Shown piece by piece: positions 55,195-63,833 of a stretch of DNA of 64,000 nucleotides. Location of the stretch: NCBI RefSeq assembly GCF_008629675.1, contig NZ_VWOX01000008.1, positions 310,001 to 374,000 on the forward strand. The letters run 5' to 3'. Every line of letters begins with the position of its first letter. Positions within the stretch are counted from its first letter, which is position 1. Position numbers and translations under genes: made by a program. The notes below the pieces were generated by a model that was not told the DNA's origin, made no database searches, and saw only the letters and a program-made list of their open reading frames with translations. Source of the DNA: Roseiconus nitratireducens (GTDB taxonomy: Bacteria > Planctomycetota > Planctomycetia > Pirellulales > Pirellulaceae).

Positions 55195-56007
55195 ATGAAG
55201 AAACGCGCGGTCACGTTCATCGGCGGCGGACAAATGGGACGCGCCCTCGCCGGGGGCATGTTGGGATCGGGAACCGTCGATTCGCAAACACTCTCAGTGG
55301 TCGATCCGAACCCGGAAAGCCGTCAGTGGTGGAAGCAACACCACGCCGACGTGGCGGTCGGGGACGACCTGGCTGCGGCGGTGGAATCCAGCGAGGTCGT
55401 GTTCCTGGCGGTCAAACCGAACGTCATCGCGACCGTCACCGGTCAACTGAACGAACTCGCCGGTGACGACAAGCTGGTGGTCTCGATCGCCGCCGGGATC
55501 GGCTTGAAGACGCTTTGCCAGGGTGTCGGGCACGACCGCGTCGTTCGTGTGATGCCGAACACGCCCAGTCTGGTCGGTGCCGGAGCGAGTGCGTTTTGTG
55601 TCGCCCCGTCGGTTTCCCGGGACGATTCGGAGTGGATCGAAGCGGCGCTGAGCGGCGTCGGCACCGTCGCTCAGGTTCAGGAGTCGCAGATGGACGCGGT
55701 CACCGGACTGAGCGGTTCGGGACCGGCGTACGTGTGCTTGATCATTGAAGCACTGGCCGACGGCGGCGTGCTGGCCGGGCTGCCACGTGGTCTGGCGATG
55801 CAGTTGGCCGCGCAGACGGTCCTCGGCTCGGCCAAGATGTTGATCGAAACGGGCCGGCATCCCGGTGAGTTGAAAGACGCGGTGGCCAGCCCGGGTGGGA
55901 CGACCATCGCGGCCCTGCAGGTGCTGGAGGACAAGCGTTTGAGGTCGGCGTTGATCGGCGCGGTTCAGGCCAGCGCCCGACGCAGTCAGGAACTGGGATC
56001 GTCTTGA
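55195..56007 (+). CDS. proC: Pyrroline-5-carboxylate reductase
   Basis: 270 residues from ATG 55195, with AGGAAGAAG 5-13 bp upstream; the TTG at 55192 is rejected. Last step of proline synthesis: P5C plus NAD(P)H to proline. Rossmann start VTFIGGGQMGRALAGGM, the substrate-side VRVMPNTPSLVGAGASAF, and the C-terminal dimer signature DAVTGLSGSGPAYVCLIIEALADGG, ending with PGELKDAVASPGGTTIAALQ (split here). All active-site residues are present. Its neighbours argB and putA handle the same glutamate-semialdehyde node. Confidence 0.96.
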   Translation: MKKRAVTFIGGGQMGRALAGGMLGSGTVDSQTLSVVDPNPESRQWWKQHHADVAVGDDLAAAVESSEVVFLAVKPNVIATVTGQLNELAGDDKLVVSIAAGIGLKTLCQGVGHDRVVRVMPNTPSLVGAGASAFCVAPSVSRDDSEWIEAALSGVGTVAQVQESQMDAVTGLSGSGPAYVCLIIEALADGGVLAGLPRGLAMQLAAQTVLGSAKMLIETGRHPGELKDAVASPGGTTIAALQVLEDKRLRSALIGAVQASARRSQELGSS

Positions 56008-56075
56008 GCGGTTGACCGCGCATCAGGTCCGAGTCGCACTCCCGTGGCGGCGCCACCCGTTGGGAATGGAGCCGC

Positions 56076-56361
56076 CTGTCTGGTTCCAAGGCTCCCGCCT
56101 TGGAACCCACTGCTCATCAGGCTCTGCCTGCCGACCGGGCATGACGCTCGATCGGACGCAGGTGGCGGAGCCACCGGTGCAGCGCGTTCCCAGGCAGGAG
56201 CCTGGGAACGGAATCATCTGTCTGGTTCCAAGGCTCCCGCCTTGGAACCCACTGCTCATCAGGCTCTGCCTGCCGACCGGGCATGACGCTCGAGTCGGAC
56301 GCAGGTGGCGGAGCCACCGGCGCAGCGCGTTCCCAGGCGGGAGCCTGGGAACGAGGTTGGG
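56076..56361. repeat. 142-bp tandem duplication made of three hairpins
   Basis: Two copies, 56076-56217 and 56218-56361. Each contains GGTTCCAAGGCTCCCGCCTTGGAACC, here split as stem GGTTCCAAGG/CCTTGGAACC, then GGTGGCGGAGCCACC, then GTTCCCAGG/CCTGGGAAC. Copies differ by a one-base insertion (CGATCGG against CGAGTCGG) and a few substitutions; a degenerate third copy seems to start at 56041. It fills the gap between the convergent proC and sucB genes and would end transcription in both directions. Confidence 0.85.
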
Positions 56362-56392
56362 AACGGAATCATCTGCCGACGGCGCGGGCTTG

Positions 56393-57703
56393 CTAGAGTT
56401 CCAGAAACAGCCGCGCCGGATCCTCGATCACTTCCTTGATCGTTCGCAGGAAGCCGACCGCTTCGCGACCGTCGACGATGCGGTGATCGTAGGTCAGGGC
56501 GACGTACATCATCGGACGAATTTCCACCTTCCCGTCGATCGCAACCGGTCGATCCTGAATCGAGTGCAATCCCAGGATCCCGCTCTGCGGCGGATTGACG
56601 ATCGGCGTGCTGAGCAGCGAACCGTAGACGCCACCGTTGCTGATCGTGAACGTTCCGCCGATCAAGTCTTCCGCCTGCAGACGGTTTTCGCCGGCCTGCT
56701 TGGCGAAGTCGCCGATCGTCCATTCGATTTCGGCAAATGACATCCGTTCGACGTTGCGAAGGATGGGAACGACCAGTCCCTTTCCGCCGCCGATCGCGAT
56801 GCCGATGTCCTGGTAGTTGCGGTAGATGGCGCTGTCTTCACGGATCTCCGCATTGACGGCCGGGAACCGCCGCAGTGCTTCGACGCTGGCCTTGGCAAAG
56901 AACGACATGAAACCCAGCTTCACGCCGTGCTTTTCCAGGAAGGCGTCCTTGTACTTCTTGCGCAGCGCCATCGTGGGCTGCATGTCGATCTCGTTGAACG
57001 TGGTCAGCAGGGCGGCGGTCTGCTGGGCGCTGACCAGGCGCGAAGCAATGGTGCGGCGCAGCATGCTCAGCGGTTTGACTTCTTCGCTGCGATCGGGCGC
57101 GCCGGTCATCAGCGAAGAGCGGCTGGGCGGTTTGGAGGGCGCGGCAACCGAGCGACCGGGTTCGCTTTTGGAGGACGTCTGGCCAGCCGACGCGGTGGGC
57201 GCCGAAGACTTGGCGGGCCGGTTCTCCAGAAATTTCTGCACGTCTTCTTTCAACAACCGGCCGCCGGGGCCGGTTGCGGGGACGTCCGAGGCCGACAAGC
57301 CGTTTTCGTCCAGCAGACGCTGGGCGGCGGGCATCACGAACGAAGCGGCCGAACCCGACGACGCCCCCGATGACGACGCAGACCCTTCCGACTTGGCGGG
57401 CTCCGCGCCGGCGGAGTCGCCACCGCCCTGGTCGCCCCCACCGGCCCCTTCGGGCTTGGGCGCGACGCGGATCTTGGCGATCACTTCGCCAACCTCGGCA
57501 AAGTCTTCCGATTCCTTGCTGATGTCCTGCAAGAATCCCGCCGCCGGCGACGGCAATTGGACCGACGCCTTCTCGGTTTCGATGTCGATCAAATCTTCGC
57601 CGGAGTCCACCCAATCGCCTTCAGATTTCATCCACTGTCCCAGTTGGACTTCGGTGATGGATTCGCCCACGGTCGGGATCTCGACGTCTACTATTTCGCT
57701 CAC
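56393..57703 (-). CDS. sucB: 2-oxoglutarate dehydrogenase E2, dihydrolipoyl succinyltransferase
   Basis: 436 residues from GTG 57703; a longer open frame upstream has no family sequence, while MSEIVDVEIPTVGES is the expected start. Lipoyl domain with the lipoyl-lysine Lys45 in DIETEKAS; acidic/Ser/Gly linker; E1/E3-binding domain (VMPAAQRLLDENGL, TGPGGRLLKEDVQKF); catalytic domain with the HRxxDG motif His407-Arg-Ile-Val-Asp411-Gly. The ETEKAS context and the HRIVDG motif favour the succinyl over the acetyl enzyme. sucA and lpd are not beside it. It takes the 2-oxoglutarate made by putA-type proline breakdown into the TCA cycle. Confidence 0.9.
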   Translation of the reverse strand: MSEIVDVEIPTVGESITEVQLGQWMKSEGDWVDSGEDLIDIETEKASVQLPSPAAGFLQDISKESEDFAEVGEVIAKIRVAPKPEGAGGGDQGGGDSAGAEPAKSEGSASSSGASSGSAASFVMPAAQRLLDENGLSASDVPATGPGGRLLKEDVQKFLENRPAKSSAPTASAGQTSSKSEPGRSVAAPSKPPSRSSLMTGAPDRSEEVKPLSMLRRTIASRLVSAQQTAALLTTFNEIDMQPTMALRKKYKDAFLEKHGVKLGFMSFFAKASVEALRRFPAVNAEIREDSAIYRNYQDIGIAIGGGKGLVVPILRNVERMSFAEIEWTIGDFAKQAGENRLQAEDLIGGTFTISNGGVYGSLLSTPIVNPPQSGILGLHSIQDRPVAIDGKVEIRPMMYVALTYDHRIVDGREAVGFLRTIKEVIEDPARLFLEL

Positions 57704-57933
57704 GATTTCCAAGTGTCCCAAACAGGTTTGATATCGGCGTTCGCGTCGTCGGTCGACGGACGGTGAAAGAATAACCCCCAACAGCCGAGGTGTCAGGATA
57801 CCGGAGCCTTGCACGCGTCGGTTTTCGCCGCGTCGGACCGGAGGCACTCCGACGGGGGACGGACGCCTGTGCTAGCCGGACCACGGGCATCGCTTCTCAG
57901 GTCACCGCGCAACACCCGCTCAGGCTCACCCGC

Positions 57934-60900
57934 TCAGGCCGGTTCGGCTCGCACCTCGTCGGCCCGTGCCCCCAGGTTTCCGTACCGATGGTAGTCCACA
58001 CTGACGGCCTGTTCGCGAAGGTACCAGAGCGGTTCGATCCGACCGTCGGCGACCACTTCGGCTCGGGCGATGTAGATCTGATGCTGATTGGCCGCTCGCC
58101 GAATCGGCTCAGCCACCGGCTCTCGGCCCGGCATCCGCAAACGATCGACCTGGCCTTCGTCGATCGCTTCGACCAACGCTTGCTCGCTTTCCTGAACCAC
58201 CTCCACGCGTCCCGCCCAAGCATCGGTCAGTTTCGCAAAGTCGTCCAACATTGCTTCGGCCACCCCTTCGCCATGGCTGATGGTGATCCGCGCCCCGACC
58301 CGCACGGCCGCGGCAACCATGATCAGCAGATCTGCCAGCGTGACGGTCGGATCCAGCCGGATGCGGACGTGGGTCATCGGCAGGTAGCGGCGATAATTGT
58401 CCTGGCCGATCAAACGCATCGGATCATTCTCCGCAGTAAATTCCTGCTCCGCCCAACGTTCAATGCTGTCAATCGCGCGGACGACCCGTTGGCGATCCGC
58501 GGCGGTCCAGCGACGGGTGGGCGTGCCCGCAGTTTCCACTGTACTCGTTGATTTCGCTGTACTCGTTGGGTTGACTGTGCTCGTTGAATTCATCGGGGGC
58601 TCCGACACGTCCATGGTCGTCAACCGCTTCAGCAGGCCGCGCAGCGGAGGCGATTGGACCGACGGGTCGCGCCCCGCCGTCGCCGGCTCGGCGGCATCGC
58701 GGATGTCCATCAGCGGGATCACGTAATTGGGACCGCCGGCCTTGATCCCGGGTCCAAAGGCGCTCTTGCCCATGCCGCCGAAGGGTTGCCGCAACACGAC
58801 CGCCCCGGTGGTGGACCGATTGACGTACAGGTTTCCGGCTTTGACCGCATCGATCCAGATCGACTGTTCCCGATCGTCCAAACTCTCCAGTCCGCTGGTC
58901 AGCCCAAACCCGGTGGCGTTGACCGTGGCAATCGCATCCTCCAGGTGCCGGTACTTCATCACCGCCAACACCGGACCGAACAGTTCGGTGCAGTGCGTGA
59001 AACTGCCCGCCGCGACGTTCCACTTGACACCCGGCGACCACAGCTGGGGATTGTCTCCGCGGTGCTCGGGCATCACGGCCCACTGTTCATCGTGCTCCAA
59101 TTCCTTCAGCCCCCGCTCCAGGGCTCCTCGGGGCGGGCGAATCAACGGTCCCATTTTCGTGTCCGCCTCCCATGCCGATCCGACGTGCAGGCTGCGCACC
59201 GCGTCACACAACAACTCCTTGAATCGCGGGTCCTCGTAGACTTCTTCCTGCAATAACAGCAGCGAGGTCGCACTGCACTTTTGACCGGAGTGCGAAAACG
59301 CCGAATGCAACACGTGCTTGATTGCCAGGTCGCGATCGGACAGCCCGGACACGATCGTCGCGTTCTTGCCGCCGGTCTCGGCCAGCAGATCCATCTCGGG
59401 TTTGTCGTCCAGCATCGCCACCGCCGTTTCGGTGCCGCCGGTCAAGATGACGACGTCGACTCCGTCGTCGCTGACCAACCGCTGGCCGGGACCGCCGCCC
59501 CGGCAGGGCAGCAGTTGCAAGACGTCGCGCGGAATACCGGCTTGCCAGAAACATTCGCAGATCACCCAGGCCGGCAAGACCGTGTCGCTGGCGGGTTTCA
59601 AAATCACGGTGTTCCCGGCCGCCAGCGACGCCGCGACGCCGCCGCAGGGAATCGCGATGGGAAAGTTCCAGGGGCTGACCACAACCGCCAGTCCGCGCGG
59701 AGCACATTCGATCGACTCGCGTTGGTACAGCTCGGTGGCGGTCAGCGCGTAGAATTCGACGAAATCGATCGCTTCACTGACTTCGGGATCACTTTCGTGC
59801 AACGTCTTGCCGCCATCGGCCAGTGCAGCGCCCATCAGATCAGCCCGTCGCTCCCGAATCCGCTGCGCCGCGGCACGCAACAGCTCTCGCCGCCGCTCCG
59901 GCCCCATCTCCCGCCAACCCTCCGCGGCATTTCGGCCTCGGGCGATGGCCGCTTCGACATCTTGGTCGTCGGCCATCGGATAGCGGCAAACCACCACGCC
60001 GGGACGTGACGGGTCGGTGGATTCATACCACGATCGTTGGCGTCCGTCGTCATACAGCGGCAACTCCGTGGCGTCGGATCCGCAACGATCCTTCCAGGCG
60101 TCGTAAATCTGCTCCTGGGCCCAGCGAACGTTCTGTCGCAGCGAAAAGTCCGTATCGGGTTCGTTCTTGAATGCATCCAGGGACTCCGGCGCGGCGGGCT
60201 GGCAGGGAGCCAAGTTGCGATCCTGCTGTCGCCGCGGCTGATCGCTGACGGTGCTGATGTTTTGGACCGACTCTTCGAATGCGGCCCGCAGTTTCGACCA
60301 GGCTTCGCTGCCCGGTTCGATTTCAAAGGTGTGCCGCAGGAAATTCTCTTCGCCGGTGTTCTCGTCCAATCGCCGGATCAGGTAGCCGATCGCGTGCAGG
60401 AATTCTTCGCGACGACAGGCGGGCGCATACAGCAGCATGTTCCCGGCCAATTCAAACAGGGCACGGCGCTGATGGTTGGCCATCCCTTCCAGCATTTCGA
60501 ACTGCACCCGCTGCAGTGCGTCCTGTCGATACGCGGTGATCAAAGACCAGGCGACATCGAACAGGTTGTGCGATGCGATACCCACCCGCAGCACGTCGCG
60601 GTGGCGCGGATCCAAAGCCCAGCCGACCATTCGTTTGTAATTCGCGTCGGTCTGCAGTTTGGTCTTGTACGGCGCCTGCGGCCAACCCATCAAACTGGCC
60701 TCCACGCGTTCCATCTCCATGTTCGCTCCCTTGACGATCCGCACGGTCAAGGGCGTACCGCCGGCCGCGACTCGGCTTCCCGCCCATTCGGTCAACCGTC
60801 GCAAGACGTCGTAGGAATCCGGAACGTAGGCCTGCAGCGCGATCCCGGCGCGCACGTCGCCCAGACCGTCCCGATCGAGCGTCGTCATCAGGGCGTCGGC

Positions 60901-61674
60901 GGTCAAATGCAGATCGCGGTACTCTTCCATGTCCAAGTACACGAACTTGGGCACTTCACGACCATCGGGAAACTGGAACCGCTCTCGAGCCGCGGCCCGG
61001 TACAGCAGTTCCAAGCGATCCGCCAAAACGTTCAGCGTTTGCTTCCAGGCCAGCGTGGAGATCTGCGAATAGATGGTACTGATCTTGACCGACAGACATT
61101 CGACTTCGGGAATCTGCAGGGCGTGCAGGTACAACTGCAGTCTTCGCTGAGCTTCCTGCTCGCCCAATAGGGCTTCGCCCAGGAAGTTGACGTTCATCCG
61201 GACTCCCTGGTCCAGCCGCTGGCTCAAATGCTGACGCAGCATTTCCGTCTCGGCCGGTAAGATGACGTTCGCCGTCTCCTTGCGCATCTTGTCCTTCACC
61301 AGCGGCACCGCAACACCGGGCAGGTACCCGCCAAAGGACTGGAAGCCGCGCAACATCGCGCGGTCTAGCGGGCTGAAGAATCGCGGGATGCCCTGCAAGT
61401 CCAAGATGTGCGTCAGTTGATCGGCGACACGCACGTTGCGACCGGTGCGAAACGCCTGGTCGGTCATCTGCACCAGAGTCGACTTGTCCTCCGGCAGCGA
61501 AATCATCCGATTGAGTTCCGCCTGCTGGCGTTTCTCTTCCGGCGTCAGCAATTCATGCGATCGGACCAGCAACCGCTCCGCCAGCCGGGCGGCCAGTTCC
61601 GCGTGGTCCAACTCTGGCCCGCCGGCCTGGAGGTCTGCGAGGGTTTCTTCAAGCCGTCCGTCGGAACAAATCAT
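57934..61674 (-). CDS. putA: Bifunctional proline dehydrogenase / P5C dehydrogenase
   Basis: 1246 residues. Oxidises proline to glutamate in two channelled steps. PRODH barrel at about 60-450, with FAD/substrate-site YVPDSYDVLRRLTEWA and YLIRRLDENTGEENFL. ALDH domain about 500-1000: SPWNFPIAIPCGG, the ELAETGGKNA-type LLAETGGKNATIVS with the catalytic Glu, and Cys800 in HSGQKCSATS. No N-terminal ribbon-helix-helix DNA-binding domain, so it is not self-regulating as in E. coli. After 1030 comes a linker coded by three 18-bp tandem repeats (STSTVNPTSTAKSTSTVE) and a C-terminal ALDH-superfamily-like domain typical of long PutAs. Upstream of sucB on the same strand with 230 bp between. Confidence 0.95.
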   Translation of the reverse strand: MICSDGRLEETLADLQAGGPELDHAELAARLAERLLVRSHELLTPEEKRQQAELNRMISLPEDKSTLVQMTDQAFRTGRNVRVADQLTHILDLQGIPRFFSPLDRAMLRGFQSFGGYLPGVAVPLVKDKMRKETANVILPAETEMLRQHLSQRLDQGVRMNVNFLGEALLGEQEAQRRLQLYLHALQIPEVECLSVKISTIYSQISTLAWKQTLNVLADRLELLYRAAARERFQFPDGREVPKFVYLDMEEYRDLHLTADALMTTLDRDGLGDVRAGIALQAYVPDSYDVLRRLTEWAGSRVAAGGTPLTVRIVKGANMEMERVEASLMGWPQAPYKTKLQTDANYKRMVGWALDPRHRDVLRVGIASHNLFDVAWSLITAYRQDALQRVQFEMLEGMANHQRRALFELAGNMLLYAPACRREEFLHAIGYLIRRLDENTGEENFLRHTFEIEPGSEAWSKLRAAFEESVQNISTVSDQPRRQQDRNLAPCQPAAPESLDAFKNEPDTDFSLRQNVRWAQEQIYDAWKDRCGSDATELPLYDDGRQRSWYESTDPSRPGVVVCRYPMADDQDVEAAIARGRNAAEGWREMGPERRRELLRAAAQRIRERRADLMGAALADGGKTLHESDPEVSEAIDFVEFYALTATELYQRESIECAPRGLAVVVSPWNFPIAIPCGGVAASLAAGNTVILKPASDTVLPAWVICECFWQAGIPRDVLQLLPCRGGGPGQRLVSDDGVDVVILTGGTETAVAMLDDKPEMDLLAETGGKNATIVSGLSDRDLAIKHVLHSAFSHSGQKCSATSLLLLQEEVYEDPRFKELLCDAVRSLHVGSAWEADTKMGPLIRPPRGALERGLKELEHDEQWAVMPEHRGDNPQLWSPGVKWNVAAGSFTHCTELFGPVLAVMKYRHLEDAIATVNATGFGLTSGLESLDDREQSIWIDAVKAGNLYVNRSTTGAVVLRQPFGGMGKSAFGPGIKAGGPNYVIPLMDIRDAAEPATAGRDPSVQSPPLRGLLKRLTTMDVSEPPMNSTSTVNPTSTAKSTSTVETAGTPTRRWTAADRQRVVRAIDSIERWAEQEFTAENDPMRLIGQDNYRRYLPMTHVRIRLDPTVTLADLLIMVAAAVRVGARITISHGEGVAEAMLDDFAKLTDAWAGRVEVVQESEQALVEAIDEGQVDRLRMPGREPVAEPIRRAANQHQIYIARAEVVADGRIEPLWYLREQAVSVDYHRYGNLGARADEVRAEPA
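58538..58591. repeat. 18-bp tandem repeat x 3 within putA
   Basis: Units at 58538-58555, 58556-58573 and 58574-58591 share ACTGTACTCGTTG, giving the Ser/Thr-rich linker TSTVNPTSTAKSTSTV between the ALDH domain and the C-terminal domain of PutA. In-frame length changes here would alter only linker length. Confidence 0.85.
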
Positions 61675-61863
61675 GGCGATTTCAATTGATGGGTTGCTGG
61701 TCCAAAGCTTGCATCCATTATTTCAGGCTTGGCCTTCGTCCGGACCCCCTGCGACACCGGAATGGGCGTCAAAATAGCGGTCGATTCGCATCGGCCCGGG
61801 GAGGCGTTAAACTGTCCGCCACAGCTCCACAACGATGCCAAACGCACCCCTTGAGATCCCCAC

Positions 61864-63504
61864 ATGCTGACAAACTTCAAACGCGTGGTCGCGATCTGCC
61901 TGGCTTTTCTAGCGACCCTCGCTGGCAACGATTCCGCCACGGCGCAAAGCCGAACCGATGACGGGCGGCCCAACGTGGTGATGGCCTTTGCAGATGATTG
62001 GGGAAAGTACGCCAGCGTGTACGGAAAGCTCGAGCCCGGCGGCATCAATGATGTGATCGCCACGCCGCACTTTGATGCGCTCGCCGCGGACGGTGTCCTA
62101 TTCACCCGCGCCTACGTCAGTGCGCCATCCTGCACGCCCTGTCGCAGTTCCCTGTTGTCGGGCCAACACTTTTGGCGATGTGGACGGGCTTCGATTTTGC
62201 AGGGCGCTGTGTGGGACTTCAGCAGCCCGGCCTATCCGTTGATCTTGCGGGACGCCGGCTATCGCATCGGTCACACCTACAAGGTCTGGTCACCGGGTAC
62301 CCCGGCCGATGCTCCACACGGCGGAGCCGAAACGTCCTTCAACCGACACGGCCGAAAGTTCAACGGGTTTTCGCAAAACGCGATGAAGGCCGACAACCCG
62401 GCCGCGGGCAAAGCGGCTCTGCTTGACGAGGTCCGGCAGAACCTTCGGTCCTTCCTGGACGCAGACAATGACGAAGTGGTCGATGGGGAAGGGCCCTTCT
62501 GCTACTGGTTCGGACCGACCAATTGCCACCGCAAATGGATCGCCGGAAGCGGCAAACGGTTGTGGGGAATCGATCCGAACCAGCTGAAGGGAAAGTTGCC
62601 TCCGTATCTGCCCGACGTCGAAATCGTGCGGGAAGACTTCGCCGATTATCTGGGCGAAGCCCAAGCGTTTGATGCGTCGTTGGGCGTCATCATCGAAGAG
62701 CTTCGACGGGTGGGTCAGCTGGAGAACACCATCCTGGTCGTCAGCGGTGATCACGGAATCCCCGGTGTCACGCGGGGCAAGTGCAACCTGTACGACCTGG
62801 GTACCAGCGTTCCCCTGGCGATCCATTGGCCCCGGGGCATCGCCTCGCCGGGACGGGTCGTCCAGGACTTCGTCTCGTTGCCGGACTTGGCCCCGACGTT
62901 CTTGGAAGCCGCCGGCGTGAAAGCACCGACGACGATGACCGCCCGGTCCTTGATGCCGCTGCTGCAAAGTGATCGCAACGGCCAAATCGATCCGTCACGT
63001 GACGCCGTCTTCACGGGGCGGGAACGTCACGTTGCCGCCGTGCGACCGGGCAACAAACCGTACCCGCAGCGTGCCATCCGCACCGACGACTACCTGTACA
63101 TCGTGAATTTCCAGCCGGAACGCTGGCCGATGGGTGTGGGACCGGGATTCGGTGCCGAGGACGGCCCGATGCCGGAGTTTGAGGCACTGCGTGAGAACAC
63201 GTTTGCAGCGTTTGGTGACATGGACGCCAGCCCCACGAAGGCTTGGGTGGTGACCCACCGCCAGGAAGACCCGCAATCATTCCAGTTCGCCGTGGGCCGA
63301 CGGCCGCGTTTGGAGTTGTACGACATCCGAGACGATCCGCACTGCATGAACAATCTGGCCGACCGCGAAAGCCACGCCGAGGTGCAACAGCAATTGCATG
63401 AGCGGTTGATGCAGGAGTTGACCGAAACCGGTGACCCGCGCGTGTCGGACGACGTGATGTTCGAGCGATCCCCCTTCACCGACGCGTTCCGCCGTCGCCG
63501 TTAG
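61864..63504 (+). CDS. Sulfatase (formylglycine-dependent)
   Basis: 546 residues. Signal peptide (FKRVVAICLAFLATLAGNDSATA). Metal Asp pair Asp44-Asp45 in VVMAFADDWG; catalytic motif CTPCRSSLLSG with Cys90 as formylglycine precursor; late metal site ILVVSGDHGIPGVTRGKCNLYD. An unusual FWRCGRASILQGAVWDF follows the active site, and the C-terminal part has the family LELYDIRDDPHCMNNLADRE. Class by motif is the same broad S1 group as the gene at 46227-47705, though the two differ in insert lengths. Divergent from putA over 189 bp; no partner transporter or hydrolase is adjacent. Confidence 0.95.
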   Translation: MLTNFKRVVAICLAFLATLAGNDSATAQSRTDDGRPNVVMAFADDWGKYASVYGKLEPGGINDVIATPHFDALAADGVLFTRAYVSAPSCTPCRSSLLSGQHFWRCGRASILQGAVWDFSSPAYPLILRDAGYRIGHTYKVWSPGTPADAPHGGAETSFNRHGRKFNGFSQNAMKADNPAAGKAALLDEVRQNLRSFLDADNDEVVDGEGPFCYWFGPTNCHRKWIAGSGKRLWGIDPNQLKGKLPPYLPDVEIVREDFADYLGEAQAFDASLGVIIEELRRVGQLENTILVVSGDHGIPGVTRGKCNLYDLGTSVPLAIHWPRGIASPGRVVQDFVSLPDLAPTFLEAAGVKAPTTMTARSLMPLLQSDRNGQIDPSRDAVFTGRERHVAAVRPGNKPYPQRAIRTDDYLYIVNFQPERWPMGVGPGFGAEDGPMPEFEALRENTFAAFGDMDASPTKAWVVTHRQEDPQSFQFAVGRRPRLELYDIRDDPHCMNNLADRESHAEVQQQLHERLMQELTETGDPRVSDDVMFERSPFTDAFRRRR

Positions 63505-63833
63505 CAGGACATGTGCCCTGCGTTTGTGGGTCAATTCCGTCGCGGTCCATCGAGCGATCGATGCGTCGCCTTTGATCCTCCCGGAGAAAGGTGAAGCACA
63601 GCCGCGACGCGGCGACAGCTCTCTGCCGTCGGCGCAAGCCGACGGTAATAGCCTCCGATTCCCACCAGCCGCGAAGCGGCGACAGCAACACCCCCTGGGC
63701 TGTCGCCCCTTCAGCGCTAATGGCAAGAGACGACGAGCACCGGCGGCCAAGGCCGCCGGCAGTGCGTTATCGGCCGTGCCGGCCTCAATGAACTTCGACG
63801 CTGCGATCTTCCCGGCGCGTCCGAAAACACGAC
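63505..63833. other. Repeat-rich spacer
   Basis: About 330 bp between convergent genes; mostly composed of the composite palindromic repeat at 63600-63690 plus GC-rich flanks such as CGGCGGCCAAGGCCGCCGG near 63741-63759, a further hairpin. No gene was recognised. Confidence 0.55.
63600..63690. repeat. Composite palindromic repeat, copy C
   Basis: CGCGACGCGGCGACAGC, CTGCCGTCGGCGCAAGCCGACGG stem (CCGTCGGC/GCCGACGG, with the loop changed to GCAA), spacer and CCACCAGCCGCGAAGCGGCG. Same order as copies A and B. Confidence 0.85.

Noticed and set aside
56076..56361. Possible CRISPR array
   Set aside because: Only two units of 142 bp with no spacers between; it is a tandem hairpin repeat.
60037..61170. 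377-codon open frame on + inside putA
   Set aside because: Antisense reading of a well-supported gene in high-GC DNA; His/Gln/Arg-rich with no domain.
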